Shown one piece after another: positions 17,295-31,241 of a DNA stretch of 45,710 nucleotides. Position numbers and translations under genes: made by a program. The notes below the pieces were generated by a model. That model saw only the letters and a list, made by a program, of their open reading frames with translations, searched no databases and was not told the origin of the DNA. Position 1 is the stretch's first letter; each line of letters begins with the position of its first letter. Source of the stretch: Acidobacteriota bacterium (GTDB lineage: Bacteria > Acidobacteriota > Terriglobia > Terriglobales > Acidobacteriaceae); the NCBI GenBank assembly GCA_019241535.1, contig JAFAWX010000092.1, forward strand, positions 1 through 45,710, read 5' to 3'.

Positions 17295-18425
17295 TCAGGA
17301 GTCATCTCCTCCCAGCCTGCGCTCCAAATGCGCTCGCGCGTCTGTGACGGCGGGAAGCGAGCGGACAACCTTGATCGGAAATCCGCAAAGCTCCGAAACT
17401 GGTCCGAGGCATTCCTTCAATCTCGGATTCTGTACTCTTATCTCCTGTGGCAAGGCATGCGCGCTGCGCACGGCTTTAATGATCGCGCATACCAGAAGAT
17501 CGCCGGCCGAAGCAGCGGGACTGCCAATTTCCGGGGGAAAGACGATTCCGGTGTCTGCATCGGCTGCCAAAGCAACGCATCCGAGCGCTTTGCGTTCGTG
17601 CCTGCGTCCGATCAGTGCTGTGCTGATGAAATAGTCAATTTCCATGACCCCACGCACTATGTAGTCAGAATGACGTAATTCATGCAATTGCTCGTCTCTA
17701 AGCTGTACCGCCGGGAGGGGTGGTTCGGGCGGCAAGCCGCATTTCGTCAATTCGACGCGAAACTCCGGTTTGTCCCCTTTTCTTTCTACTCGCGTGAGCA
17801 GGGGGAAAGTATCCGCTTGCTGCCAGTAGGGTACCTCCCCGCCGAATTTTGAAACGATCGAACAGGTCGTAATCATGGCACGGATAGCCTCCGCCAAAGT
17901 CTGCCCCTCTTCTTCTGTGACGAACCAGGGGCGAAACCCGGGACGGATAGCGCGGAAAATGGGCGAGCCTTTCGCCGTTTGCCTATGGCCCACTGCGGCG
18001 AACAGCCTGCGGTCCTCGGGCTCAAGCTCTCGCTTGGCCACAAACTCTACGTAGACGCTGTGTTGACCGCCAAAGAACTCGCCGGGACCGCTGATTTCCT
18101 GGCTTTCCATTTTGCGGAACAGGCGAAGGCTCTCAGCGCCAATGTAGGCGTACATGGCCACAACCTGGCCGAGAACGCCCATCATGGAGCAGTAGCAGGT
18201 TTCCTGCGTGATCGGATCCCGTACGAGAACCAGCTCGGTTTCACTGATCAAATTCCAGGGCTGCATTGCATACAGTTGGGCAGCCAGTCCACACAAGGTT
18301 TCCATCGTGGCGAAGGAAGGCGGATTCTCGCCCGAGAGTTCCTTCACAAAAAAGAACTTCGGTTTCCGGCTGGCCGCAGTTGCATGTTTCCTTGGCATTG
18401 TGCGCCACGGCCTCAGTACGTCCAA
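17295..18425 (-). CDS. Conserved protein resembling the DUF7309/DUF6930 type
   Basis: A 376-residue soluble protein. The N-terminal half has LYAMQPWNLISETELVLVRD, then CYCSMMGVLGQVVAMYAYIG and ESLRLFRKM. This recalls DUF7309, usually fused to a DUF6930 domain. The C-terminal half fits the latter: an LGCVALAADADTGIVFPPEI strand, then ALPQEIRVQNPRLKECLGPV and FPIKVVRSLPAVTDARAHL. The assignment is from memory of the pattern and needs a profile search. The start is TTG at 18425, chosen because GGAG lies seven bases upstream; an in-frame ATG at 18398 has no close SD. No function is known to me. The nearest same-strand gene upstream starts beyond 21 kb, and it ends 155 bp upstream. Confidence 0.75.
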   Translation of the reverse strand: MDVLRPWRTMPRKHATAASRKPKFFFVKELSGENPPSFATMETLCGLAAQLYAMQPWNLISETELVLVRDPITQETCYCSMMGVLGQVVAMYAYIGAESLRLFRKMESQEISGPGEFFGGQHSVYVEFVAKRELEPEDRRLFAAVGHRQTAKGSPIFRAIRPGFRPWFVTEEEGQTLAEAIRAMITTCSIVSKFGGEVPYWQQADTFPLLTRVERKGDKPEFRVELTKCGLPPEPPLPAVQLRDEQLHELRHSDYIVRGVMEIDYFISTALIGRRHERKALGCVALAADADTGIVFPPEIGSPAASAGDLLVCAIIKAVRSAHALPQEIRVQNPRLKECLGPVSELCGFPIKVVRSLPAVTDARAHLERRLGGDDS

Positions 18426-18579
18426 TTCAAAACTCCGTAGTTAATTTGATTCTCTTTGGAGTTATGCGTGAGGCTTCAGCGGGAGATTATAGACCTCACG
18501 AGATTCCCCTTCCTGACCAGCAGGCGCCACGCTTGTCGATATTTTGAATGAATGACACCCATACTCCATTGCGGAGGCG

Positions 18580-21372
18580 CTAAGGAAGCGGAGGTCTTGG
18601 CTCTTCTTCTTTGCGGCGCAACTCTTCCCACATTCGAATGACGGTTTCTCGAAGCTGCGCGGTCAATGCCGCATATGCTTCCTCCGATGCGGCGGACTCG
18701 GCTGGCGGCACGAGTGGCTCGCCAATTTTGATCTTCAGGGGTGCGAATCTTTGGAAGGGTTTCCCGCGGGGCCAAGCCTCATAAAACCCCTCAATTGCCA
18801 CCGGCACAATCGGGACCTGGAGATGGACGGAGAGAATGGCCGCGCCTTTCTTGAATGTCTTAGGGGTGCCATCGATCGAGCGTTCGCCCTCCGGGTAAAG
18901 AAGCAGCGACATTCCCTGCCGCAGACCCAATGCTCCAGCCTTCATGGCAGGGATCAGATTCGCATCAGGGTCGACCACCACCACCCGCAGCAACCGGGCG
19001 ACCCGCGTCATGAGGCCGGCCCCGAATATTTCGCTTGTGCCTACGGCGAACATGCGTTTCAGGCGCCAAAAAGGCAGCACTCCCAGCAGGGGAACCGGAT
19101 CAAGGAAACTCTGATGGTTGGAACAGAGGAGATAGGAGCCCGAAATCGGAAGTTTATCGAGGCCTTCCACTTCGAGCCGCGATACCGTCCGCCAGACGAG
19201 CTTCACGATGCGCGTCAGCACGAAAAGTAACCGGTCGACGAGCGGCCGTGGCTTGCTCATTCCGAACCCGCGTGGATCGCTCGGATCCTCGTTCAGTACC
19301 GAGCGCCAGCCGGCGAACTGCTTTCGCACCGCGGGTTTTTGCGAGGCGGCGCTTTCGCGGACAGCCTCGACGAGATCATGCACCGTGTAGATCTCGGCCA
19401 TGCGCGATTCCTCTATGGCGCCACCCAGTTCCTGTTCGAGCGCGATCAGGAGCTCAATGCGGCGCATGGAGTCGAGCCCGAGATCAAGCTCCAGATTGTC
19501 GCTTGGCTGAATGCTTCGAGGATGGCTAGGCGAGTATTCACGGATTATGTCTAGGGCCTTCCCGACTGCGGGGTCCTCTAGCCAGGCGGTTTCTTCCGCG
19601 GTTAGAGGCTTCGACACCGCCAATTCGGTTCCCGAAGCGCTATTGCTTTCCTCGCGTACGCGCTTTTCGATTTCAAAGCGCTTCAGTTTGCGCGTGCTCG
19701 TCCGCGGCAAGTCCCGCTGCCAGATCTCATAGCCGCTTATTCTTTTGGTTGAAGGCAATTTGGCCGAGAGGCCTTCAACGTCGAAGCGTATGACTTCCTT
19801 GGCGTTGACTACCTTTCGCTGCCGCAGCACGTCGAAATTCGGCACGATGATCGCGTACAGCTTGTCTCTGCCGGCTTGACCCTCCATTCCCAATACGCAG
19901 ATCTCCTTAATGAAAGGCGACTGCAGGTAATGTGCCTCGATTTCCTCGGGATAAATGTTTTTTCCATTCGAAAGAATGATTACTTCTTTCTTCCGGCCAG
20001 TGATAAAGAGGTGGCCGTCAGCATCGAAGTAACCCAGGTCGCCTGTGTGCAGCCAGCCGTCTTTAAGAATCTCGGCTGTCGGCTGGGCGCGGTTCCAGTA
20101 GCCCTTCATGACGATCGGGCCGCGAATTAGGATCTCGCCAGTCGCAGGTCCTCCATCGTCGGGGGGCTGAACATCGATAATTCGTGCTTCCACTCCTCTT
20201 AAGGCCTTGCCCACGGAGCCGATGATGTTGTCTCGAGGCGAATTGACGAAGGCACCCCCGCAAGTTTCCGTCAGGCCGTATGCCTGAAGCACATCGATAC
20301 CGAGCGCGTAATAGTCGCGTGCAATCTGCGGATCAAAGCGCGACCCGCCAGTTACCAGATAGCGCATCCGCCTGCCGAACAGGGCATGGATACGGGCAAA
20401 GAAGATGCGTCCGAAATTGAGCCCCAGACACCTGGCCAGGGAATTCATGCGCATCGTCGTGGCGAACAGGGCCCGCGCCGCTCTCCCCCGGCGATCGACT
20501 TCTTTGAAGATACGCTCGTGAATCAGATAGAAAAACTGGGGCACGACGGCAAAGGCCGTAATCTGGCGGTCCTGCAACGCTCGCAGCAGCTCGGTCGTAT
20601 TCAGGGTGGAGAGGAACACGGCGCGGGCGCCGGCGACCAGCGGCAACAGCAGGTTAGCCATTTGCGAGAGGACATGAAACAAAGGAAGCACGCCGAGAAT
20701 TGCATCTTCAGGTCCGAGGTCCGCCCAGGCGAATACGGCCTCGGCTTCGGCCAGCAGGTTGGCATGGGTCAGCATTACTCCTTTGGGATCAGCTGTCGTT
20801 CCCGACGTGTATAGAATCGACGCCAAATCATCGGGTTCGCGCGCCACCGGCTGAAAACGACTGTTCGGGCTTGCGAAGATCTGGTCGAAATCGGTCTCCC
20901 CATTTTCCGTCGCGGTCACCGGCTGCTCGCGCTTGCTGGTTTCCTCTAAGCGCGTGGCGCTCGAGCGGGAAGCTGGCTCGGTCACTACGATCCGGGTGGC
21001 GGTTATCGAGGCCGCCTCCCGCGCGATTTTTACGTGCTTCACATCGGAAATCACCAGCGACGAACCGCTGTCTTTGAGAAGCAGGGCGACTTGACGAGGG
21101 TCGTAGGCGGCATCGAGTGGCACCGCCGTCCCCCCGGCCGCGATGATGCCCAGATAGGCTGCAATCCAGCGCGGGTGATTGTCGGCCAGAATGGCCACGC
21201 GGGAGCCTGGCTGCATGCCGCAGGAAACCAGCCATGCTCCGAGCGACTCCGCCATTTGCCGCAGCTCGGCGTAACTGTGGCTCTCGGTCCCATCCGGCCG
21301 CTGGATCTCGACTGCGATATTTTGGGGCCAGCGATCGGCGCAAGCGACAAAACGATCGTAGAAGGTAGGCAC
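18580..21372 (-). CDS. Tri-domain acyl-activating enzyme / ACP / PlsC-type acyltransferase
   Basis: A 930-residue fusion. Residues 1-580 are an AMP-forming acyl ligase: P-loop ILYTSGTTADPKGVMLTH (186-203), AYGLTETCGG (364-373), WLHTGDLGYFD (440-450) and the catalytic lysine near 562 in TSTRKLKRFE. Residues about 600-675 are an acyl carrier domain with the phosphopantetheine serine S635 in LGLDSMRRIELL. Residues about 715-930 are a 1-acylglycerol-3-phosphate acyltransferase-type domain with NHQSFLD (752-758) and YPEGERS (826-832). It could activate a fatty acid, hold it on its own ACP and pass it to a lysophospholipid or glycerol-phosphate acceptor, rather like Aas but with a built-in ACP and no transporter domain. 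Alone on its strand, it may cooperate with the lipid operon at 26296-36745. Confidence 0.92.
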   Translation of the reverse strand: MPTFYDRFVACADRWPQNIAVEIQRPDGTESHSYAELRQMAESLGAWLVSCGMQPGSRVAILADNHPRWIAAYLGIIAAGGTAVPLDAAYDPRQVALLLKDSGSSLVISDVKHVKIAREAASITATRIVVTEPASRSSATRLEETSKREQPVTATENGETDFDQIFASPNSRFQPVAREPDDLASILYTSGTTADPKGVMLTHANLLAEAEAVFAWADLGPEDAILGVLPLFHVLSQMANLLLPLVAGARAVFLSTLNTTELLRALQDRQITAFAVVPQFFYLIHERIFKEVDRRGRAARALFATTMRMNSLARCLGLNFGRIFFARIHALFGRRMRYLVTGGSRFDPQIARDYYALGIDVLQAYGLTETCGGAFVNSPRDNIIGSVGKALRGVEARIIDVQPPDDGGPATGEILIRGPIVMKGYWNRAQPTAEILKDGWLHTGDLGYFDADGHLFITGRKKEVIILSNGKNIYPEEIEAHYLQSPFIKEICVLGMEGQAGRDKLYAIIVPNFDVLRQRKVVNAKEVIRFDVEGLSAKLPSTKRISGYEIWQRDLPRTSTRKLKRFEIEKRVREESNSASGTELAVSKPLTAEETAWLEDPAVGKALDIIREYSPSHPRSIQPSDNLELDLGLDSMRRIELLIALEQELGGAIEESRMAEIYTVHDLVEAVRESAASQKPAVRKQFAGWRSVLNEDPSDPRGFGMSKPRPLVDRLLFVLTRIVKLVWRTVSRLEVEGLDKLPISGSYLLCSNHQSFLDPVPLLGVLPFWRLKRMFAVGTSEIFGAGLMTRVARLLRVVVVDPDANLIPAMKAGALGLRQGMSLLLYPEGERSIDGTPKTFKKGAAILSVHLQVPIVPVAIEGFYEAWPRGKPFQRFAPLKIKIGEPLVPPAESAASEEAYAALTAQLRETVIRMWEELRRKEEEPRPPLP

Positions 21373-21578
21373 TTGGTCGGGAAATATACACGAAACCCTG
21401 GCCGGTCAGTCTGTCGTTCCCAATGTCAAACGTGGTGCCCCACAGGAGTGGGCCTGACTGGCGTCAAGCGTACGTCGGGGTGGTAGCCTTGCGAGCGACT
21501 TACATCGTCGGCCGGCATCTAATATTATGCTAGGCTTTTAGAGAGATTGGACGCTCTGCCGGCGAAGGAACTCCAGAT

Positions 21579-24584
<3,006 letters not shown>

Positions 24585-24680
24585 ACTTCCTGTTTCGGCC
24601 ATTGCACTGAGCCCCGCCTCGCGATCTTCTCCCCTTTCCTATCCGGAATCCGGTACACGGAGTATTCTTGTCACTCTAAC

Positions 24681-26009
24681 GTGGTCAGCACCGTCAGCGC
24701 CGACGTCGAGACTCGCTGCGTCCACAAGCTGTTCTGGCGCCTGCTCCCTTTCTTGTTTCTGCTTTACGTCGTCAACTACCTTGACCGAATCAACGTGGGC
24801 TTCGCCGCGCTACAGATGCAAACCCAGCTGCATTTCACCGACCGGGTCTATGGGCTCGGCGCCGGCATCTTCTTTGCCGGATATTTCCTCTTTCAGGTAC
24901 CGAGTAATCTGGCGATGGCGCATGTCGGAGCGCGCCGCTGGATTGCCGGCATTATGGTGCTCTGGGGGCTGATCTCCTGCTGCATGGTATTTGTGCGAAC
25001 CGGCAGAGAGTTCTATGCCCTGCGATTTGTGCTGGGAGCGGCGGAGGCCGGCTTTTTCCCCGGGGTCATTCTCTATCTGAAGAACTGGTTTCCAGCGAGC
25101 GCCCGGGCTCGTGCCGTGGCTTTGTTCATGACCGCCAATCCGGTGTCGGGCGTGATCGGCGGCCCGCTTTCTGGTGCCCTCCTCGGACTTCATCAGTTCG
25201 GCATAGCCGGCTGGCAGTGGATGTTCGTCATCGAGGGTTTGCCTTCTATCGCCCTCGCCGCGCTGGTGCTCCTGGCGCTAACCGACATTCCCGAAGCCGC
25301 CACCTGGCTCGGCCCTGACGAGAGACTCTGGCTGACGGGGAATCTCCGGGCCGAACGCGAGCGGCATGTCCAGGAAATCGGCGCCGACCTCCGGGCCGCC
25401 CTCACCCGTTTGAGCGGAAAACTCCTGCTACTCACGGTCACCTATTTCGGGATCACCACCACCGTTTACGGAACCATTCTGTGGCTGCCGAATTTCATCC
25501 ACAGCCTTTCCACGCTCAGCAACTTCGGGATCGGTGTGGTTTCGATGATTCCCTACATGGCAACCGCCATCAGCATGGTGCTGATCGGAATCCAATCAGA
25601 CCGAACCGGAAGACACCGCCTGTACCTGGCCTTGACCGCCTTTGCTGCCGCCCTGTTCATGTTTTTAGCCGCTCAAACGCGCTCGATGGTGCCCGGTCTG
25701 GCATTCGTGAGTCTGGCGTTGATGTCGGCATCTTCCATGCAGGGGCCCTTCTGGGCAACCGCGACCTCGCTGATGAGCGGCACCGCAGCCGCCGCCGGTA
25801 TAGCGCTCATCAACTCCTTCGGCAATCTCGGCGGCTTCTTCGGGCCCTATATCATCGGCGCCAAACGAAGTTCAGGCATGGGATTTCGTGGAGGGATGCT
25901 GATCATCTCTGCTTTCCTTGCGCTCGCCGGGATCGTGTCGCTGCTGGTTCGAGCATTCCCCCCAGGCCAGCGCTACGGACCTCGCCTACCGTCTACCCCC
26001 CAACATTGA
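24681..26009 (+). CDS. MFS transporter, anion:cation symporter (ACS) type
   Basis: A 442-residue permease with twelve hydrophobic segments. LFLLYVVNYLDRINVGFAAL near the N-terminus is the classic ACS-family start, shared with phthalate, tartrate, glucarate and hexuronate porters. GAAEAGFFPGVILYLKNWFP is the matching segment around helices 4-5, and SDRTGRHR is the second loop motif between helices 8 and 9. It is expected to import an organic anion with protons; the substrate cannot be told. The start is GTG at 24681 with no close SD. It lies 96 bp after secA, probably an independent transcription unit. Confidence 0.9.
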   Translation: MVSTVSADVETRCVHKLFWRLLPFLFLLYVVNYLDRINVGFAALQMQTQLHFTDRVYGLGAGIFFAGYFLFQVPSNLAMAHVGARRWIAGIMVLWGLISCCMVFVRTGREFYALRFVLGAAEAGFFPGVILYLKNWFPASARARAVALFMTANPVSGVIGGPLSGALLGLHQFGIAGWQWMFVIEGLPSIALAALVLLALTDIPEAATWLGPDERLWLTGNLRAERERHVQEIGADLRAALTRLSGKLLLLTVTYFGITTTVYGTILWLPNFIHSLSTLSNFGIGVVSMIPYMATAISMVLIGIQSDRTGRHRLYLALTAFAAALFMFLAAQTRSMVPGLAFVSLALMSASSMQGPFWATATSLMSGTAAAAGIALINSFGNLGGFFGPYIIGAKRSSGMGFRGGMLIISAFLALAGIVSLLVRAFPPGQRYGPRLPSTPQH

Positions 26010-26020
26010 GGGTGCGTCAG

Positions 26021-26125
26021 ATGCCCCCTAACCAGGTGCCGTTCCAGGTCGTTGGGTCTGACCAATCAAAGACCTGGGATGGCGTTGCCGCCCTTGTGAA
26101 CCTGGCTTACTATGGGCCTCAATAG
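26021..26125 (+). CDS. Possible 34-residue small protein
   Basis: An ATG at 26021 has GAGGG 9 bases upstream and opens a 35-codon frame with the stop at 26123-26125. The product begins MPPNQVPFQVVGSD and ends GVAALVNLAYYGPQ. I do not recognise it. It lies between the MFS gene and the lipid operon. A chance frame is possible, but the ribosome binding site is better than that of several real genes here. Just after it, AACTAT (26139-26144) and ATAGTT (26153-26158) form a six-pair inverted repeat, and TACAAT at 26149-26154 could be a -10 element for the next operon. Confidence 0.35.
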   Translation: MPPNQVPFQVVGSDQSKTWDGVAALVNLAYYGPQ

Positions 26126-26295
26126 CCTTGGTCCCTTGAACTATCCTTTACAATAGTTAGCTTTGCGGTCGGCCGCCTCCCGACACGGGGTGCCGGGCAG
26201 TTGCCCTGTGCGCACCTGGCGCACTCTTTATTGGCGGCGGGATGGAATCAGAGACGAGACGCGAGCCATAAGCAGCACTGAACAAGGTAGAGTAC

Positions 26296-28635
26296 TTGGA
26301 CCAAGCAAGTCCCAACTGCAGCGAATATGTCTACTGGCGTGCGGAAGGCAGCCTACTCGAGCTGACTGCTGTCCGCCCTGTGGCATTTTTTACCTGGAAT
26401 GCCCAGACCTTCACCGAGCGATGGCTGCGGCGTGGGCTGGTGCTGCTGATCGCCGTGCTTCGTCCCTTCCTCTATGCCGCCAATCGCACTTTTGCCACCC
26501 GGGTTGTTTGCGCAGTCCTGCGGGGAACGAGCCGTGACCGCCTCGACCTCTTAGGAGAAGAGTATTTCCAGTATAAGTTAAAGCCTTACTTGAAGCCGGC
26601 GGGCGTGCGGCAACTGAACGAGCTGTTGAACTCAGGAGCGCGCGTCGTGGTCGTTAGCCAGGGCCTCGAACATGTCATGCGGCCGCTTGCCGAGCATCTG
26701 GGGGTCGAGAGAATTCTCGCCAATCGCTTGGAGTTTCGGGACGGGATATCGACCGGTCGCCTGCTGGAGCCGGTGATTCGCCCTCGCGGCCTCTTTGCCC
26801 GCCTCTCATCCGGAGATCACGACCCGGTCCGTTCGCGAGAGAAACTAGCCCGCGACCTTGGCGTGGCTGACCCTGCTGTGCTTGAAAAAGCAGTCATTCC
26901 CGCGACCCGGGTTGTCGCCAGATTCGGGCGTCCGCTGGTCGATTTCGGGGGGACTCGCCAGAATGCTCCGCTGCTGGTGCGATCGAGCCTTCGCGGCAAG
27001 CACGTCCTTCTGATCGGCGTGACCGGATTCATCGGCAAGGTTTGGCTGGCCAACGTCCTACTCGATTTGCCCGACGTCGGACGCATTTATCTTCTGATCA
27101 GGCGCCAGAAGTCAAATCCTGCGGGAAAGCGCTTTGAAAAAATTCTCCAGGAATCTCCTGTGTTTGATCGTTTATACGAGCGCCACGGAAAGAAACTCCT
27201 GCAGTTCCTCAGCCAGCGACTCGAGGTGGTAGAGGGCGACGTTTCCGAGCCGGGTCTGGGTTTGAACACGGACATGGCGGTATCGCTCGCGGCTAAACTC
27301 GATCTGATCGTTAACAGCTCCGGGCTCACCGACTTTAATCCTGACCTCCGCGACGCGCTGTCAACCAATGTCGATGCGGTGGGCAACCTGCTCGAATTCA
27401 TCCGCCAGTCCGATCATGCCGCGCTGCTTCACCTCTCTACCTGCTACGTAGCCGGGAAGCGCGACGGGCGGGTGGCCGAGAGTGTGCGCCCGGATTACAC
27501 CCCGGCCGGGCGCGAAGGCTTTGATTCCGAGCGCGAATGGAAAGCGTTGCATCAATTGGTCGAGGAGATAGAGAAGCTCGCCCAAAGCCCGGAAGTGACG
27601 GAGGAACTTCGACGACAGGCCCTGAGCAGAGAACATGCCGCCCGCAACCTGCATGGGGCGGCACTTGAGAACCAAACCCGCAAGAACCGCATGCGCTGGT
27701 TGCGCAGCGAGTTGACCCAGGCCGGCAAACGCCGCGCCCGGGAATTAGGCTGGCCAAATACCTACACCTTTACCAAGAGCCTGGCGGAATCCTTGCTTAC
27801 CAAGCTGGGCGCCGATCTTCCCATCGCCATCGTTCGCCCGGCAATCGTCGAGAGTTCGACGCTCGAGCCGTTTCGCGGCTGGAATGAAGGCATCAACACC
27901 TCGGCGTCCCTGTCCTATCTATTAGGTACCTACTTCCGCCAGCTGCCCACGAACGAGCGCAAACGCCTGGACATTGTTCCTGTCGACGCCGTCTGCCGGG
28001 GCATGACCCTCATAGCCGCAGCCCTGGTCGAGCGCCGTCATGAGCGCGTCTATCAGCTTGCCACCTCGGTCACGAACCCTTGCGATATGCGCCGCTCGAT
28101 TGAGCTAACGTCGCTTGCTCATCGCAAGCATTACCGCGCGCAGGAGGGAATGGAATCCTGGCTGCGTCTGCGCTTCGATGCCATACCGGTATCGAAGGAG
28201 CGCTATAACCGCATGTCGGCTCCGGCACAGCGTGCCATCATCAAGACGATTCAGCGCATAGCCGCTCCCCTGCCTCTCAAAAAGGCGCCGCTGGCAAAGG
28301 CCGACCGCAATCTCGAAAAGGTCGAAAAACTGATCGAGCTTTTCGAGCCCTTCATCCTGCACAACGAGCATGACTTCGTGGCGGAGAACATCGAACGGCT
28401 TTCTTACGCGCTGCTGCCCGGCGAGCGCGAGCAGTTTGGTTACGACACGGCCTCGCTCGACTGGTGGGAGTACTGGATCAATATTCACATTCCGGCACTG
28501 CGCAAGTGGACCTATCCCTTGATCGAGGGGCGTCCCATCGAAGTGCGGCCACCGCGTAACCTGGAGCCCCAGGACGCTCGCGAGTCTGAGACCCTCAAGA
28601 CCGGAACCAACGGAGCAACGTGGCGATATTCCTGA
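26296..28635 (+). CDS. Fatty acyl-CoA reductase-like protein with degenerate HAD N-terminal domain
   Basis: A 779-residue fusion opening the lipid operon. Residues 1-215 follow the HAD (IB-like) phosphatase layout, with [20 protein letters not shown] at 117-136 as the motif II region. The motif I site reads [10 protein letters not shown] (14-23) where DxDGT is expected, so the catalytic aspartates are replaced by Arg and Glu. From about 233 comes an extended SDR of the male-sterility/NAD-binding-4 type: GVTGFIGK (241-248), [13 protein letters not shown] (377-389) and the active-site YTFTK (Y490, K494). A C-terminal region of about 250 residues is typical of alcohol-forming reductases. Likely reaction: NAD(P)H reduction of an acyl thioester to aldehyde or alcohol. 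Start TTG 26296 with an AAGG-like site. Overlaps the next gene by 16 bp. Confidence 0.85.
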   Translation: MDQASPNCSEYVYWRAEGSLLELTAVRPVAFFTWNAQTFTERWLRRGLVLLIAVLRPFLYAANRTFATRVVCAVLRGTSRDRLDLLGEEYFQYKLKPYLKPAGVRQLNELLNSGARVVVVSQGLEHVMRPLAEHLGVERILANRLEFRDGISTGRLLEPVIRPRGLFARLSSGDHDPVRSREKLARDLGVADPAVLEKAVIPATRVVARFGRPLVDFGGTRQNAPLLVRSSLRGKHVLLIGVTGFIGKVWLANVLLDLPDVGRIYLLIRRQKSNPAGKRFEKILQESPVFDRLYERHGKKLLQFLSQRLEVVEGDVSEPGLGLNTDMAVSLAAKLDLIVNSSGLTDFNPDLRDALSTNVDAVGNLLEFIRQSDHAALLHLSTCYVAGKRDGRVAESVRPDYTPAGREGFDSEREWKALHQLVEEIEKLAQSPEVTEELRRQALSREHAARNLHGAALENQTRKNRMRWLRSELTQAGKRRARELGWPNTYTFTKSLAESLLTKLGADLPIAIVRPAIVESSTLEPFRGWNEGINTSASLSYLLGTYFRQLPTNERKRLDIVPVDAVCRGMTLIAAALVERRHERVYQLATSVTNPCDMRRSIELTSLAHRKHYRAQEGMESWLRLRFDAIPVSKERYNRMSAPAQRAIIKTIQRIAAPLPLKKAPLAKADRNLEKVEKLIELFEPFILHNEHDFVAENIERLSYALLPGEREQFGYDTASLDWWEYWINIHIPALRKWTYPLIEGRPIEVRPPRNLEPQDARESETLKTGTNGATWRYS

Positions 28636-29749
28636 CCGGATCGACGGGTTACATCGGCGCGCACGTTGCCGCCAACCTCCTGGCGAATCATGCCGCATCG
28701 CTGAATCTGCTGGTCCGGGCACGCGACGCCCGCGAGGCCGAAGACCGCCTGTGGCGTGCCCTGCAGCTGCACCTGGATTTCAAGTTGTTCTACGAACTCC
28801 TGGAGACGCGTATCCGGATTTTTCGCGGCGATCTGACGACCGAAGGTTTTGGCCTGTCTACGGACGATTACGATCGCCTGGTGCACACCACTGATTCCGT
28901 CATCCACTGCGCCGCTTCGCTGAACCGGAAATCGGAAAAAAGCTGTCTGAACGTGAATCTGCGGGGTACGCTCGAGGTCATCAAGCTGGCGCTGAAGGTT
29001 GATCATTACCACGGACTGCGACGTTTCAGTTTGGTAAGCACGGTCGCCGTAGCCGGCGAGCGCCAGGACGAGCTGGTTACCGAGGATGGTGCCATCGACT
29101 GGAACCGCAGCGACTACGATCCTTACGGCCGCACCAAGAAGTTCTGCGAGCACATGATGCGCCAGCTCCTCCCCGAGATTCCCAAGACTATTTTTCGTCC
29201 CAGCATCGTGCTCGGCGACAGCCGCCGCCCGGAAACCACCCAATTTGACATGGTGCGAGCCTTCGTTTTTCTGGCCGGCCTGCGGGTCCTGCCGCTCCGC
29301 CCCCGTGACCGCGTGGATATCGTCAATGTGGATTTTGTCGCCGACGCTATTGCCACCTTGCACGTGAAGGATCGCACCGAACATGACACCTACCATCTTT
29401 CCTCAGGGCGCGATTCGCAGACGTTTCGGCAGATAACCCAGTCGCTCGCCGCCGCCCAGGACCGCCATGGACCAATTTACCTTCCGCTCGCCGGCAAACT
29501 GTTTGCCCGGGGCGTGGATATGGTGGCCAGGCGCAGAACTCCGCTTGGCCGCGAGGCCGCCCTGCTGAAGGTCTTCATGCCTTACCTCACTTTCAATACC
29601 ATCTTTGACAATACCCGCGTGACCACTGAAATCGGACGCCGGCCGGTGCCGTTTTCCCAATACAGTTATCCGCTCCTGAAATTCAGCCGGGAAGCCAACT
29701 TCAGCTATCCCTACCGTCCGTGGCCGGCCAAAGTGGGAGGCTCGGCGGC

Positions 29750-29753
<4 letters not shown>
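28620..29753 (+). CDS. NAD-dependent SDR, male-sterility (NAD-binding-4) type
   Basis: A 377-residue extended short-chain dehydrogenase/reductase, GTG start inside the end of the preceding gene. The Rossmann motif is GSTGYIG (residues 7-13). Active-site Tyr169 and Lys173 lie in [22 protein letters not shown] carries the Ser/Thr. [13 protein letters not shown] and [13 protein letters not shown] complete the substrate-side pattern. It resembles thioester-reductase or fatty-acyl-reductase domains more than sugar epimerases. It could reduce an acyl intermediate or a 3-keto group made in this operon; the exact step is unknown. Its stop overlaps the next start (ATGA). Confidence 0.85.
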
Positions 29754-31159
<1,406 letters not shown>

Positions 31160-31241
31160 GACCTGGCGCTGAAATCCCGGGCCGCGGCTAGCAAAGCTGT
31201 CCGGCCAAGCGACAGAACGCTTGGCCTGGGGCCATCGCTTG

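Noticed and set aside
21500-21528. TTACAT and TATTAT as a secA promoter
   Set aside because: The -10-like part is good and the spacing is 17, but the -35 part matches consensus at only two positions.
28512-29396. 294-codon open frame on the minus strand
   Set aside because: Antisense to the reductase genes. No domain and no ribosome binding site.
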